From positions 77,084,009 to 77,148,008 of the forward strand of contig NW_022098076.1 in NCBI RefSeq assembly GCF_002288925.2: a stretch of DNA of 64,000 nucleotides. The letters are read 5' to 3'. A model generated the notes under the pieces. That model did no database searches. It was not told the origin of the DNA and was given only the letters and a program-made list of their open reading frames with translations. The position numbers and the translations under genes are program-made. Shown here piece after piece: positions 1-10,899 of this stretch. This DNA comes from Delphinapterus leucas (Eukaryota > Chordata > Mammalia > Artiodactyla > Monodontidae). Each line of letters opens with the position of its first letter. Position 1 is the first letter of the stretch.

Positions 1-100
1 CCTGGCCCGGGAACTAGATCCCACGTGCATGCCGCAACTACGAGTTCGCATGCCACAACGAATACCCGACGCAACCAAATAAATATTTTTAAAAAATAAT
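1..100 (+). repeat. 3' part of a CHR-type SINE
   Basis: The window opens inside a tRNA-derived SINE: 'gatcccacgtgcatgccgcaac' style body text followed by an A-rich tail with aaataaat. The head lies outside the window. Confidence 0.8.
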
Positions 101-728
101 TTCAATTAATTTATGAAAGAAAAAAGAAGTCTTCTGAGATCTGCCCTTGCCCTGTCTTGCTCTTTACACTACAGCATCAACCCCAGACAGATTCTTTCCT
201 TGGCTCAGCTGCACTGCCCTCCTCCACCCCTGCTCTACACCCACACCCCTCATCCCTCCAGTTGCTAAACATTTCACTTGTCTTTTAAGATGTACTTCAG
301 ACCACGTTCCATTTTCGAAGCCTTCCCTGATGTTCCACATCACCCACCCCGCCCCCCATAGCAGACCTGCTCTCCTAGTTCTCCCTCAGTGTACTGCTGT
401 TTTTCCACAGATCACGTAGAATCTTCATATGAGTACGGTGTATGGAGTACAGAGGTGTATGTGTTTATGGATAGATAGCTGTTGACAAGAGGCCTCAGTT
501 CCTCATCACACTGACCTCTTCCTATGGCTGCTTGAGTGTCATCACGACATGACAGCTTCCTTCCCTAGAGCAAGTGGTCCAAGAGAGCAAGAAGAAAGCC
601 ATAGTGCTTTTCATGACCTAGTGTCAAAAGTCACACTCCATCACTTCCACTGTATTCTATACATTAGAAGCAAGTCACTGAGTCCAGCCCAAGCTCTTTA
701 AGGGAAAAGTAGAAAAAAAATTGTGGAC

Positions 729-840
729 TTTTTTTTTTGGCTGCACCGCTTGTGGATCTTACTTCCCTGACCAGGAATTGAACCCGGGTCATGGCAGTGA
801 AACCACTAGTTCTAACCACTAGACCACCAGGGAGTTCTCT
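729..840 (-). repeat. Short CHR-type SINE, reverse orientation
   Basis: Poly-T at the low-coordinate side, then the reverse complement of the SINE body and head ending in ccaccagggagttc. The motif ttgtggac flanks both sides (721-728 and 840-847), a likely target-site duplication. Confidence 0.85.
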
Positions 841-1059
841 TGTGGACATATTTTAAAACCACGACACCAAGCTTATCTGGAAATTATATTCAAGAATTTG
901 GACTGGCAATCTACCCATTATAAAAAAGAAAGACAATGTATCAACACATGGAAAATGAACAAATTTAGTAATAATGAATAATATACACAGTTAAACAACT
1001 AACAATACACATGTTAGATTATTTAGTATATGTTAGTCGTAGGTCTAAGTGCTTTACAT

Positions 1060-1167
1060 GTATCATTTTTGTAATCTTCACCATCATGCTTGGATGTAGG
1101 ACCCCTTCCCCATTTTACAGATGAGGAAACTGAGGCTTAGTGAGGTAAAATGGCTTGCCCAAAGTGT
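1060..1167 (+). repeat. MIR fragment
   Basis: Contains the MIR core-like text 'ccattttacagatgaggaaa' followed by ctgaggcttagtgaggtaa. It directly abuts the SINE that begins at 1171. Confidence 0.75.
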
Positions 1168-1170
1168 GAG

Positions 1171-1415
1171 GGCTTCTCATTGCAATGGCTTCTCTTGTTG
1201 AGGAGCATGGGCTCTAGGTGTGCAGGCTTCAGTAGTTGTGGCATGTGGGCTTCAGTAGTTGTGGCTCACGGGCTCTAGAGCACAGGCTCGGTAGTTTTGG
1301 CCCACGGGCTTAGTTGCTCTGCGGCATGTGGGATCTTCCCGGACCAGGGCTCGAACCCGTCCGTGTCCCGTGTTGGCAGGCGGATTCCTAGCCACTGCGC
1401 CACCAGGGAAGCCCC
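1171..1415 (-). repeat. Long-body CHR SINE, reverse orientation
   Basis: Reverse complement of the long CHR body (repeated gtagttgtggc and gggctctag segments), ending with the inverted head gccaccagggaagcccc. Confidence 0.9.
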
Positions 1416-2064
1416 TTGAGCCAGATAATTATTTTTTGGTGGTGATAGGGGCTGTCCTGTTCATTGTTGAATGTTTAGCTGCATCATCCTTGGCCTCCAC
1501 CCATTAGATGCCAGTAGCACCCTCTCCCCCACTATCCCCTTACCCCTCTGGACATTGAACAACTGTGGGGTAGAGGCCATAAGTTATTCACCTCTATGTC
1601 CAGGGCCTAGTATAACATCTGATAAGACTTGGTCAATATTTAGTGGGTTGAATCAGATACATGTGAAATCACTGTGTAACCTATAAAATCATGTGAATTT
1701 GAACTATGCGCCTAAACTAGGTCTATAATTAATCCACAGGAGAGCTAGGGCACTTCAGGACAAGTGACTGAATATTGTCACAAAGATTGTATATCACGTA
1801 CCTGAGAAAGCAAGGCAGACCTCAGTGAAGGCAGAGCCATGCTGGTCTCTCCTGGGGTCTGAAGTCAGTTCCAATCAAAGAGCTTCCACACCTGGTTATT
1901 TAAATAGTCATATTTAGATATTTAAATAGTACCTTGCTCTGAAAGGGTGTTTGATTATTGATAACCCATGGAGAGATTTGGGATTTTCCACACTCTGAGA
2001 AAACCACCACTTAAGATTCTTCTTTTCAGTTGCTGAGGAGGTTATGGAGTCGATTTGGGGGAGG

Positions 2065-2215
2065 CAATGTTGTATAATGAAAGAACACGGGACTTAAGGC
2101 AATGCACAAACCTGGGTCCAGATCCCATCTCCAAAAGCAAGTAACTTTATCTCTCTCAATCTCAGTCTTCTTATCTTCAAAAGGGGAATACATAATATCC
2201 ACTTCAAAAGGTTTT
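2065..2215 (+). repeat. MIR-like fragment
   Basis: Text of MIR type: 'gacttaaggcaatgcac', 'cctgggtccagatccc', then 'ctcagtcttcttatc' and 'aaaaggggaatacataat'. It is diverged, so the edges are approximate. Confidence 0.6.
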
Positions 2216-3979
2216 CATGGGGGATTAAATAAACTAAGAGATGAGTAACAGTAGGACAGGAGGGTTAGCAAAATGGTTTTCCTTTCCCTTTCAGTATGCA
2301 CTGTTTCTCTGAGAGTCATTTGAGGAGGAGGAAAACCACGAAACTAAACAGATACCATTAAACTAAAATTTGAGTAGAACTGGGCCCAAGACATCCTTGC
2401 TGGCATCCTCACGTTGACCTTGTCTGCTTTAAACCAGCTGAAGCTGAGATAAGAGGTGTCTGGCCATGCCTGCACCTGCTGATTTGTAGAGGAGCCCATT
2501 TCTCCTTTTCCTGTGGGAGGCTGCAGCTCAGCTTCCCACAGCTGAAGCACAAAGCTGCTTAGCAGGTCTGCGTGTGCTTTGTTGGTCTACAATCAAAGAG
2601 ACTTAAGCAATGCTCAATTGCTAGTTGATATCTTCTGACACAGCTTGTTCAACGTGGAGAGTGTTACTGGATTTCTCTCAATGTTCTCCTTTACTCCCTT
2701 ATTCGGAAGCAAGGAACCTACGTCCACACTATGTAGCAGGAGGCAGTGGCTTTGGTCTGTTCATCATCCTTTTAAATCTTGGGAAGCTCCTAGGCTGCTG
2801 ATTAGCATGGACTTAACCTACCTATAGGTAGGTTAATCTGGACTATAGCCTACCAGTCAGGACTATAACCTACCAGTCAGGTAGGTTATAGCTTAATCTG
2901 GACTATAACCTACCAGTCAGGAAAAGTTTTGCCTGAGACAAGGGAAACTGTGAGGGCTTCATTCTCTCTTGTGGCCTTTGGGGTCTCTGACAGTTAAAAC
3001 ATTCTGGCTTATGCTCAAGAGAGAACTTCCAAGATTATATTTTTAGGGTTCTCTAAGCTTTTGGTTATCTGAGCATTTGTGGAGTGGGAGCAGGGAAAGA
3101 GGCAGTGTTTCTCTTTGTTTAGTCTGTTCCACACAAGGTTCCAAAAAATTGGAAGCCTACCACTCTAAAGCCATGAATGTAGAGAGGAAAAAAATGAATA
3201 AATAAAATTCTTAAAATGAAATGATTATAGTTTAACATGAAAAAAATATTTAAAATCAGACAGCTATATATTAAAACAAAAGGATTTATAAAGCCCTGGA
3301 AGTAATTTAAAATTAAAAGCAAGTAAACAAAAATAAAGATAAAAACAAGTTTACAGAATATTAATGTGCAGAATATAATATCACTGTATCAGGAGTCTTT
3401 GCAGAGCTGTGAGGGGAGGATCTCTAAAGTTGATTGGGAAACTCAGTGATCATTCCACTGCTACCACCAGAGCCACCATCATATGTTGATGATACACCAG
3501 CAAAAAGTTCCATCTGGGTGAATCAAATGTTCACTTTTATTAAGGTGAGCTGCCACAACAGGTGCATCACAAAGGAAGCTTTGGGTTGCAAAATGTAGGA
3601 AACGGTGCTAACAAGGACATTTCCTCTCTTACATAACAAGAAGCCAGATGTGGTATCCCCGGGTTGGTTAATTTATCAGTGACCCTGGATCTTTTCCATC
3701 TTTCTTCTCTGCCATCTTCAGCATGTTGGCTCTGCTTGGCTCCACTCATGGTCACAAAACAGCTGCCTGAGTGCTAGATGTCACAGGTAATGTCCAGAGC
3801 AGAAATATTATAAATTCTCATCCAAATAGACTATATGCACATATAAATCATTCATGAGGGAACTGATAAAGAATACAAAAAATTGGTTCTCTGAGTGTTT
3901 TCAGGAAAAAAATGTATACATAGCAGAATGAAAAAAATTACTAGGGTAGATACTAAACTGATTAACATTCCACAGGGCT
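2216..3979. other. Intergenic stretch without a gene
   Basis: No open frame with splice signals or a recognisable product. It holds a small inverted and tandem repeat cluster at 2813-2920 (separate entry) and otherwise looks like unique or very old repeat sequence. 3170-3360 is strongly A-rich. Confidence 0.6.
2813..2920. repeat. 24-bp perfect palindrome plus three copies of a short tandem motif
   Basis: 2813-2836 reads the same on both strands (centre tata, arms ttaacctacc / ggtaggttaa). Immediately after it, the motif ggactata(g/a)cctaccagtca occurs three times (near 2839, 2861 and 2898), with a further inverted 'gtaggttata' at about 2881. Confidence 0.85.
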
Positions 3980-3994
3980 AAAAAATAACTTTTA

Positions 3995-4211
3995 GGGCTT
4001 CCCTGGTGGCGCAGTGGTTGAGAGTCCGCCTGCCGATGCTAGGGGACACGGGTTCATGCCCCGGTCCGGGAAGATCCCACATGCCGCGGAGCGGCTGGGC
4101 CCGTGAGCCATGACCGCTGGGCCTGCGCGTCCGGAGCCTGTGCTCCGCAATAGGAGAGGCCACAACAGTGAGAGGCCCGCATACTGCAAAAATAAATAAA
4201 TAAAAATAAAT
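3995..4211 (+). repeat. CHR-2-like SINE with target-site duplication
   Basis: Full head-to-tail short-body element, from ggcttccctggtggcgcag to an aaataaataaa tail. The flanks aaaaataactttta (3980-3994) and the same string just after the tail (about 4212-4226) form a clear target-site duplication, indicating a fairly recent insertion. Confidence 0.95.
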
Positions 4212-4486
4212 TAAAAATAACTTTTAGGTTAATGTTTCTTCAAGGCTATACAAGAAAAACACCTTATCAATTTCTACAGGTTAATGTTACAGAACTGTAA
4301 CCTCTGTGCTTTTATCAGTAGTGGATTGTTAATCAAATATACTGTGACAACAGTTATATTCCCAGGAGTATCAGATGAAGGTCAAGTTGGATTCTTAGGA
4401 AAACTCTAGTATTATATTAAAAAAAGAATGATCATCATTTTTTGTCTTTTTTATTTTTTAAAAGTCTTTATCTTTTTAGTTCTAAC

Positions 4487-4584
4487 TTATTTATTTATTT
4501 GGCCACGTGGCTTGTGGGATCTTAGTTTGGGCCCTCGGCAGTGAAAGCCCAGAGTCCTGACCACTGGACCGCCAGAGAATTCCC
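4487..4584 (-). repeat. Old CHR-type SINE fragment, reverse orientation
   Basis: Tail ttatttatttattt, then ggccacgtggcttgtggg and an inverted head ending accgccagagaattccc. Diverged compared with the other SINEs here. Confidence 0.8.
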
Positions 4585-4818
4585 CATTTTTGTCTTCTTT
4601 AAAGTTTGGGATAAATTTTTCTTTCAGATACAAGTTGTTTTACATGCCTTAACAAAGGGGAAGTTTTGTTGGCTTAGAGAATTTGGGTTTTTTCCCAAAC
4701 TGAAGGTTGTATCCCCTTAATGGAATGGTGGATGGAAATCAAGGTAGTGTATGGCAACCAGCATTTAAAAAAAATGAAATATAATAGAATATCAAAGTGT
4801 ATCAAAAATAATAAGGTT

Positions 4819-5187
4819 GGGCTTCCCTGGTGGCGCAGTGGTTAAGAATCCGCCTGCCAATGCAGGGGACACGGGTTCAAGCCCTGGTCCGGGAAGATCC
4901 CACATGCCGCGGAGCAACTAAGCCCGTGCACCACAACTACTGAGCCTGCGCTCTAGAGCACACGAGCCACAACTACTGAGCCTGTGTGCTACAACTACTG
5001 AAGCCTGTGTGCCTAGAGCCCGTGCTCTGCAACAAGAGAAGCCACCGCAATGAGAAGCTGCGCACCACGACAAAGAGTAGCCCCTGCTCACCGCAACTAG
5101 AGAAAGCCTGCGTGCAGCAACGAAGACCCAATGCAGGCATAAATAAATAAATAAATAAACAAACAATAAATTTATTTAAAAAAAAAA
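4819..5187 (+). repeat. Long-body CHR SINE, first of a head-to-tail trio
   Basis: Complete long element: head, two 'gccacaactactgagcc' type body segments, then the 'cgaagacccaatgcagg' end and an (aaat)n tail. Two more SINEs follow directly in the same orientation. Confidence 0.95.
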
Positions 5188-5193
5188 TGAGGT

Positions 5194-5527
5194 CAATTCC
5201 CTGGTGGCGCAGAGGTTAAGAATCCGCCTGCCAATGCAGGGTACACAGGTTCAAGCCCTGGTCCATGAAGATCCCACATACTGCGGAGCAACTAAGCCCG
5301 TGCGCCACAACTACTGAGCCTGCGCTCTAGAGCCCGCGAGCCACAACTACTGAAGTCCTTGCGCCTAGAGCCCGTGCTCCGCAACAAGAGAAGCCACCTC
5401 AATGAGAAGCCCACGCACCGCAAGGAAGGGTAGCCCCGCTTGCCACAACTAAAGAAAGCCTGAGCCCAGCAACAAAGACCCAACACAGCCAAAAATAAAT
5501 AATAGATAAATTAATTAAAAAAAAAAT
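5194..5527 (+). repeat. Long-body CHR SINE, second of the trio
   Basis: Begins with the truncated head caattccctggtggcgcag inside the A-rich tail of the preceding element and ends in an A-rich tail at 5527. Confidence 0.93.
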
Positions 5528-5741
5528 AGGGCTTCCCTGGTGGCGAAGTGGTTGAGAGTCCGCCTGCCGATGCAGGGGATGCGGGTTCGTGCCCCGGTCC
5601 GGGAAGATCCCACATGCCACGGAGCGGCTGGGCCCGTGAGCCATGGTCGCTGAGCCTGCGCGTCCAGAGCCTGTGCTCCGCAACGGGAGAGGCCACAACA
5701 GTGAGAGGCTCGCGTACCGCAAAAAAGAAAAAAAAAAAAAG
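5528..5741 (+). repeat. CHR-2-like short-body SINE, third of the trio
   Basis: Head begins right in the A tail of the second element. The body carries the short-form end gagaggccacaacagtgaga and a poly-A tail. Confidence 0.94.
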
Positions 5742-5756
5742 TCAGGTGTCAGGCAT

Positions 5757-5762
5757 GTATGT

Positions 5763-5807
<45 letters not shown>
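5757..5807 (+). repeat. (TG)n microsatellite
   Basis: About 25 TG units with one T interruption near the start, lying just downstream of the SINE trio. Likely length-polymorphic. Confidence 0.97.
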
Positions 5808-8248
5808 GGGTTATAAAATGTATTTCCTATTGAGAGTAATCGTTAAAAAGTTTGAAAAACATTGACTTAGACCATTTAAGACTCATCCTAGGAGCTGCAA
5901 AGGGACCTATGCAAAAAACAACTACTTGGAAAAAGATGATTAAAATCAGAGTTTTGTCCTCAAGGAGGGAGCTGGGGAATGGCTATTGGGTAGAGTGGGC
6001 TACAATCGAAGACTGACCAGGTGGTGCTTGGTCCTGTTTTTCTCATCCTCCGACCTCCCGAGCTAAGAGACATGCCTTACACCATTCTGGCCGCTGTGTG
6101 CCTTTAAGTGACCCACCACCTGCTTCATTACTTCAAGCTCAGGACAGCCCAAATACCATAAAAGTCATCCTTTATTTCCTTTTGTGACACTAGTTGTCCC
6201 CCAAATATCTGTTCTCCTTCACTGACATAATAATTGAAATTTTATCTGGACACATAGCCGCCCAGCTAAAGACTACATTTCCCAGCTTCCCTGAAGTTGG
6301 GTATGATCGTGTGACTAAGTTAATGATTTATACAATTATAGCTGGTCTATACAATGTTCACAGAAGTGATGTATGCAAATTCAAGGTCACTGAATGGTGG
6401 GGGTGGGGCGGGTGGAGGGGATGCCTTCTTCTCCCTCATTCTGCTGCCTAGAACAAGGACTCATTTGGTACCACGTAGACAAAGGCAACACCTTAATGAT
6501 GGTGAAGCAACAAAATAGGAGGTGTCCAAGTCCCCGACAAGTGCTATCATACCAGCCAGCCCTGAATAATTACATAAGCAAGAAATTAAACTTCTTTCTT
6601 GTTAATGCCAGTTTCTGAGTCACTGTTATGGCAGTTTAACCTATATCCTATCCAATACCCTCTCCTTTATACATTGTTAGTAGAAAATGGTGCAGGGTTG
6701 AAGTGCTAAGGTACATAGACATTTGACACATCCGATTTTAAGGTGTGTGGACTTTAAACCATACTCCCAGACAGTGCCTGTTTGTCTTCATATCCGGGCT
6801 CCAAAACCCAGCAGGGTGAGGATTAGATTGAAGGTCAGAGGAAAAACAGTTCTTGCCTGTGACATGTGCTGCTTAGATTAAACCATATGAAATTGCTGTT
6901 TTTGTAAATTAAAAAAAAAAGTCAATTATTAGCAATTTCATATGTTTAAATCTAACAGAACTGATGCTGGATTCCACAGATATGGAGTCTTGGAATTGAC
7001 AAATAGCAAGCTCTTCAACAGCTCTCCTTTCCAAAGGGCTTAGGTCAAAAGCTGAATCCCTATGGCAGAGGACGCTCAGGTGCATACCCGGATGAAGAGT
7101 CTCCTGCATGTCAACAGCCTGACTTCGGGTGTGATAAGAGAGTCTGACAAAGCCTTGGGAAATATAGTGAATCTAATGGGATAACTTATAACTATCTTAA
7201 AAGGGACAAAGTGAAACTAATGAAATAAAGGCAGTTAGCCATGGTTTTGTTGGGGGGTGTAGACTTTGGGAGGAGGCAAAAGAGGTAATGATATGATTTA
7301 AACCCATGTGTGTAAGCTACAAAATCAATCTCTTTTTATGGGGCTGTGTCCCATCAGTCATAGTATTGCAGATAACAATCTCTTCCTGTCCCTCAGTCAG
7401 TATGACAGTATGGTAGTATGGCAGATGGCAAGCCCATAGCTTGTATGTTACAGATCCAATGAACACTGATTTTTTTGGCCTCGATTCCAAATTCCCAGGA
7501 AAGAATCTGATTGGCCAAATATAGCAGATGCTCCTGGTGCCCTGTGCCTCATCTGCTTGGCACATCTTGGACTTCAGCTGTCGCTGTGGACAGCTCCTAT
7601 GAGCCCAGATGCCTTCCCACCTCCAAGCTGAGCCAGCTTCAGTATTTCTGCCTCAGGGCTTTTCCCAAAGCCCCTCGTAGCTCAATCAGCTTGCACACAG
7701 GTACGGGTTGGCTGTGCAAGGTGGACATGGGGGACTTATCACTCCCAGGAGAAACCCCCAACTTACAGAAGACAGGAGTCAGCCCAGCCTCCTGTCCTTT
7801 AGAAGGACGATTCTGAGGTGTATTTTACATGCTTCCTCCTAGGGCTCCCAGTGGAATTGGGAACCACAGTAGTAACCAGTTCAATAATACACTTTGTTTT
7901 CCTTCCTTCCCTGTCTCCCTCCTTCCTGCTCTCTTACTCTGGCTAGGACTACCTTCTACATGAATTATCTGCACCGAAATCCTTGTCTCAGGTTATGCTT
8001 TTGGGAAACACAAACTTAGTTACCCAGTGTGGGTCAGATGACCACTCCCAGACCAATCATCTTTGGCAGAAACATGGCTGCCCAGGGCCTACCCCAGGGT
8101 GTGAGGATGGGTTGAGGGAAGGAGCTGACAAAATTTCCCTGCAAGATTGGCCAAAGGTGTTCCATACACTCACTGAATGTTGGGCTGAACTTCTGCATAG
8201 AGGTAGGTCAAGGTGTTTCCCACAGATAAAGTCATAATTTTTTCTCTG
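5808..8248. other. Intergenic stretch without a gene
   Basis: No coding exon recognised. 6230-6610 resembles an old interspersed repeat (gactacatttcccagcttcc, then gtgactaagttaatg and, near the end, gcaagaaattaaacttct), but the family could not be named. The rest shows nothing specific. Confidence 0.5.
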
Positions 8249-8249
8249 A

Positions 8250-8376
8250 GGGAATTTCCTGGTGGTCCAGTGGTTAGGACTCAGTGCTCTCACTGCTGAG
8301 GGCCCAGGTTCAATCCCTGGTTGGGGAACTAAGATCCCACAAGCCGCATGGCATGTGCAAAAAAAAAAAAAAAAAA
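8250..8376 (+). repeat. Short old CHR-type SINE
   Basis: Begins ggaatttcctggtggtccag and runs through caatccctggttggggaac to a long poly-A at 8359-8376. Body short and diverged. Confidence 0.88.
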
Positions 8377-8539
8377 TTTGTTCTGTGTACTTTATGGTTG
8401 CTCTGGGAACAGAATTTCTTTCTTTCTTTTTACCATTTTATTCTTTCAGTGATATATTGGAAAGTTACCTATTTTAAAATTTCTATCTCATATCTAACCT
8501 CTATACTGAGCTTTAATTCTAAGCACCATCCCTAGTTCA

Positions 8540-8995
8540 CGCCATCATCTCGTCTCTACTATAGCAACAGCCTTCTACCTAGTCTCCCTTCTTCCAATCT
8601 GTTCCCCACTCTGAAGCCAGAGTGACTTTCCCAAAATACAAATTGGATCATGTTACTCTTCTGCTTAAAGCTATCTACAGTTTCCTATTATGTTCATGTT
8701 AAAATTCTCAACACTAACGTGGCTTCCATGACCTGAGATTTGACCCCAGCTAACTCTTCAGCTTTATCTTCTGCTAAGCTGTCTCTTACACTCTAAGATC
8801 CCGATGCTATAAGCTTTTAAAAAGCTCATCTAAAGGATCTTGTTCCCTCTTATCTCCAGGTTTTTGTCCTTGCTGTTTCCTCTGTCTGGAATACCATCTC
8901 CTTCCATCCCACTCCTTTCTCCCTTGGCCTTCACCTAGCCAACATCTACTCACCCTTCAAGTTTTGGCTTGAATAACACTTGTCAACTCCAGAAT
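8540..8995 (+). repeat. LINE2 (L2) 3' region
   Basis: Text matching my memory of the L2 3' end: gactttcccaaaatacaaa, ggatcatgttactcttctgc, then ctccaggtttttgtccttgc and ctctgtctggaatacc. Boundaries approximate. Confidence 0.7.
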
Positions 8996-9425
8996 GGGTG
9001 TACCTGAAATGCACTGCCGTATTACCTGGTAGATCCTAGTCTATGCATGTATTATCCCGTGACAGGCACGTGGGAGGATACTCAGTATGCTGAACGAAGG
9101 AAGGAAGGAATTGAATGGACTCTTGGGTTTTCTGGAAGGACTGTCCAAGCCAGCTTGGTGATGTTCACTGTAGGTGAAGCTGACTCACTTCCCCCAAACA
9201 TGAGACTCAGGCCTGGCCCATCAGAACAACACATACCCTGGCCCCTGGGCCACAGGTCAGGACTTGGCAGAAAATCCAAGTCAAGGCAATCAGGCCCAGT
9301 CAGAGCTGAAATTAGGCCTCTTCTGCTTGAGGAACCAGGAAAAAATGGTTTTAATTTTCACCAGCCTTAGAGCTGTAAGGATGTAAGAAGCAGACACAGG
9401 GAAACAGAGTCAAAAGTTGGAGAGG

Positions 9426-9637
9426 GGGCTTCCCTGGTGGCGCAGTGGTTGAGAGTCCGCCTGCTGATGCAGGGGACACAGGTTCATGCCCCGGTCCAGG
9501 AAGATCCCACATGCCGCAGAGCAGCTAGGCCCGTGAGCCATGGCCACTGGGCCTGCGCGTCCGGAGCCTGTGCTCCACAACGGGAGAGGCCACAACAGTG
9601 AGAGGCCCGTGAACCGCAAAAAAAAAAAAAAACAAAA
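9426..9637 (+). repeat. CHR-2-like SINE with target-site duplication
   Basis: Complete short-body element with poly-A tail. The string aaaagttggagagg occurs immediately before the head and again directly after the tail. Confidence 0.94.
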
Positions 9638-9959
9638 AAAAGTTGGAGAGGGAGAGGGAGAAGAGAAGAAGGCTGGCTCCTCATTTCCAGCTGTAGCCTG
9701 GTTCTGTCTCCATTTTGGAGGACACTGTTCAACTCTAAGTTTATTTCACCTGTTTACTTGTCCCCATGCCCAAACTTCTGGGAAAATAAGAGTGCAACCA
9801 AGCCCACGCATGAGGGGCCAGAGAGGCATGTGAGCAACAAAATGTGCTGAAACAGAAGGTCTCAACCTGGGGCTCCCTAAGGTAAAGCAGGATGTCAATC
9901 CAGTGACTCTCTAGCTTCATTCAAGAAATATTTAATAAGCATTCAGCATATTCTAGGCA

Positions 9960-10110
9960 TGTGTTTTTCAAAGTGTAGTACATGGATAATCTGTCAGAGT
10001 TCTCTCCTACACTTCCTACTAAATCAGAAGTCCTGGGGGCTCAGGAATCTGCATTTCAAAGCAGCTCTTGTAGGTGATTTGGATTCACACTGAAGTCTGA
10101 AAACCACAGG
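9960..10110 (+). repeat. MER5-like DNA transposon fragment
   Basis: Contains ctcaggaatctgcatttcaa and gatttggattcacactgaag, typical of the non-autonomous hAT element MER5. The right end gtctgaaaaccacagg fits its terminal part. Confidence 0.65.
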
Positions 10111-10559
10111 CACTGAGCTGGGTGCTGGGGCCTACCTAACACAAAGCAAGGCAGACGCGGCCCCTGACGTACCGGTATATTTATGTGGGGCAGGGGTAGG
10201 CAGGGGAGTGAGGGAACAGCTGATGACAATACGGTGATACGGTGCTAAAACACGACCAGGGAGACCACAGGAGGGGCGCTTAGCTCAAACTGAGGAGCGT
10301 CAGAAAAGCCTTACAAAAGAACATCGAAGCTGAACTTGGAGGAGCTACAGCCCTGAAGAGAAATGTGTATTTCACAGAAACGAGGGAGCTGTCAGCTCCT
10401 GGAGAGTAAGTACAGCAGTGGCTGCGAACGAAACGGCTAGTCGGAGAGTGTAGGGCGAAAAGCGCACGAAGGACCCAATTGTGAAAGACCCCAAACCACC
10501 CCAGCCCTCCAAGATGTCATCGGTCCTTGCCTTCGCCTGCCCCTTCGCCCTTCGTGGAG

Positions 10560-10899
10560 GTAGGTACGCGCCCAAGGGAAACCATGCAGCTTCCAGCCTA
10601 ACGCAACAGGACTGGGCGGGGGGATCGGCTCTTCCGGGACGCTCCCCCGCCCCCCGGGGACTGCGCGGAACGTGCCCGCCCTGCGCGACGACGTCAGCGC
10701 GCCCGCGCGCGCCAGGGGAGGAGTGGGAGCTGCGGGCCTGGAGGCGCTGACGCTCCGGTAACCCGGGCTGGGCAGTGGGGAGAAAGGGGCGGGACAGCGA
10801 GTCCCCCCAGAGTGCGGGGTCGCGGTTTGGACCCGGAGCGGGAACTCTAGAGGAGCTCAGCATCGCTTCCTCTACCAGCAGGCCCCGTCCGGCCCGGCG
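10560..10899 (+). promoter_or_regulatory. ZFAND2B: CpG-rich promoter and 5' leader of ZFAND2B
   Basis: A GC- and CpG-dense block lies immediately upstream of the ZFAND2B start codon. It includes a CRE-like gacgtcag at about 10689 and no TATA box. The transcription start cannot be fixed by eye. Confidence 0.7.

Noticed and set aside
3995..4060. tRNA-like head sequences at this and about 20 other places
   Set aside because: They are the tRNA-derived heads of CHR SINEs, followed by SINE bodies and A-tails, not tRNA genes.
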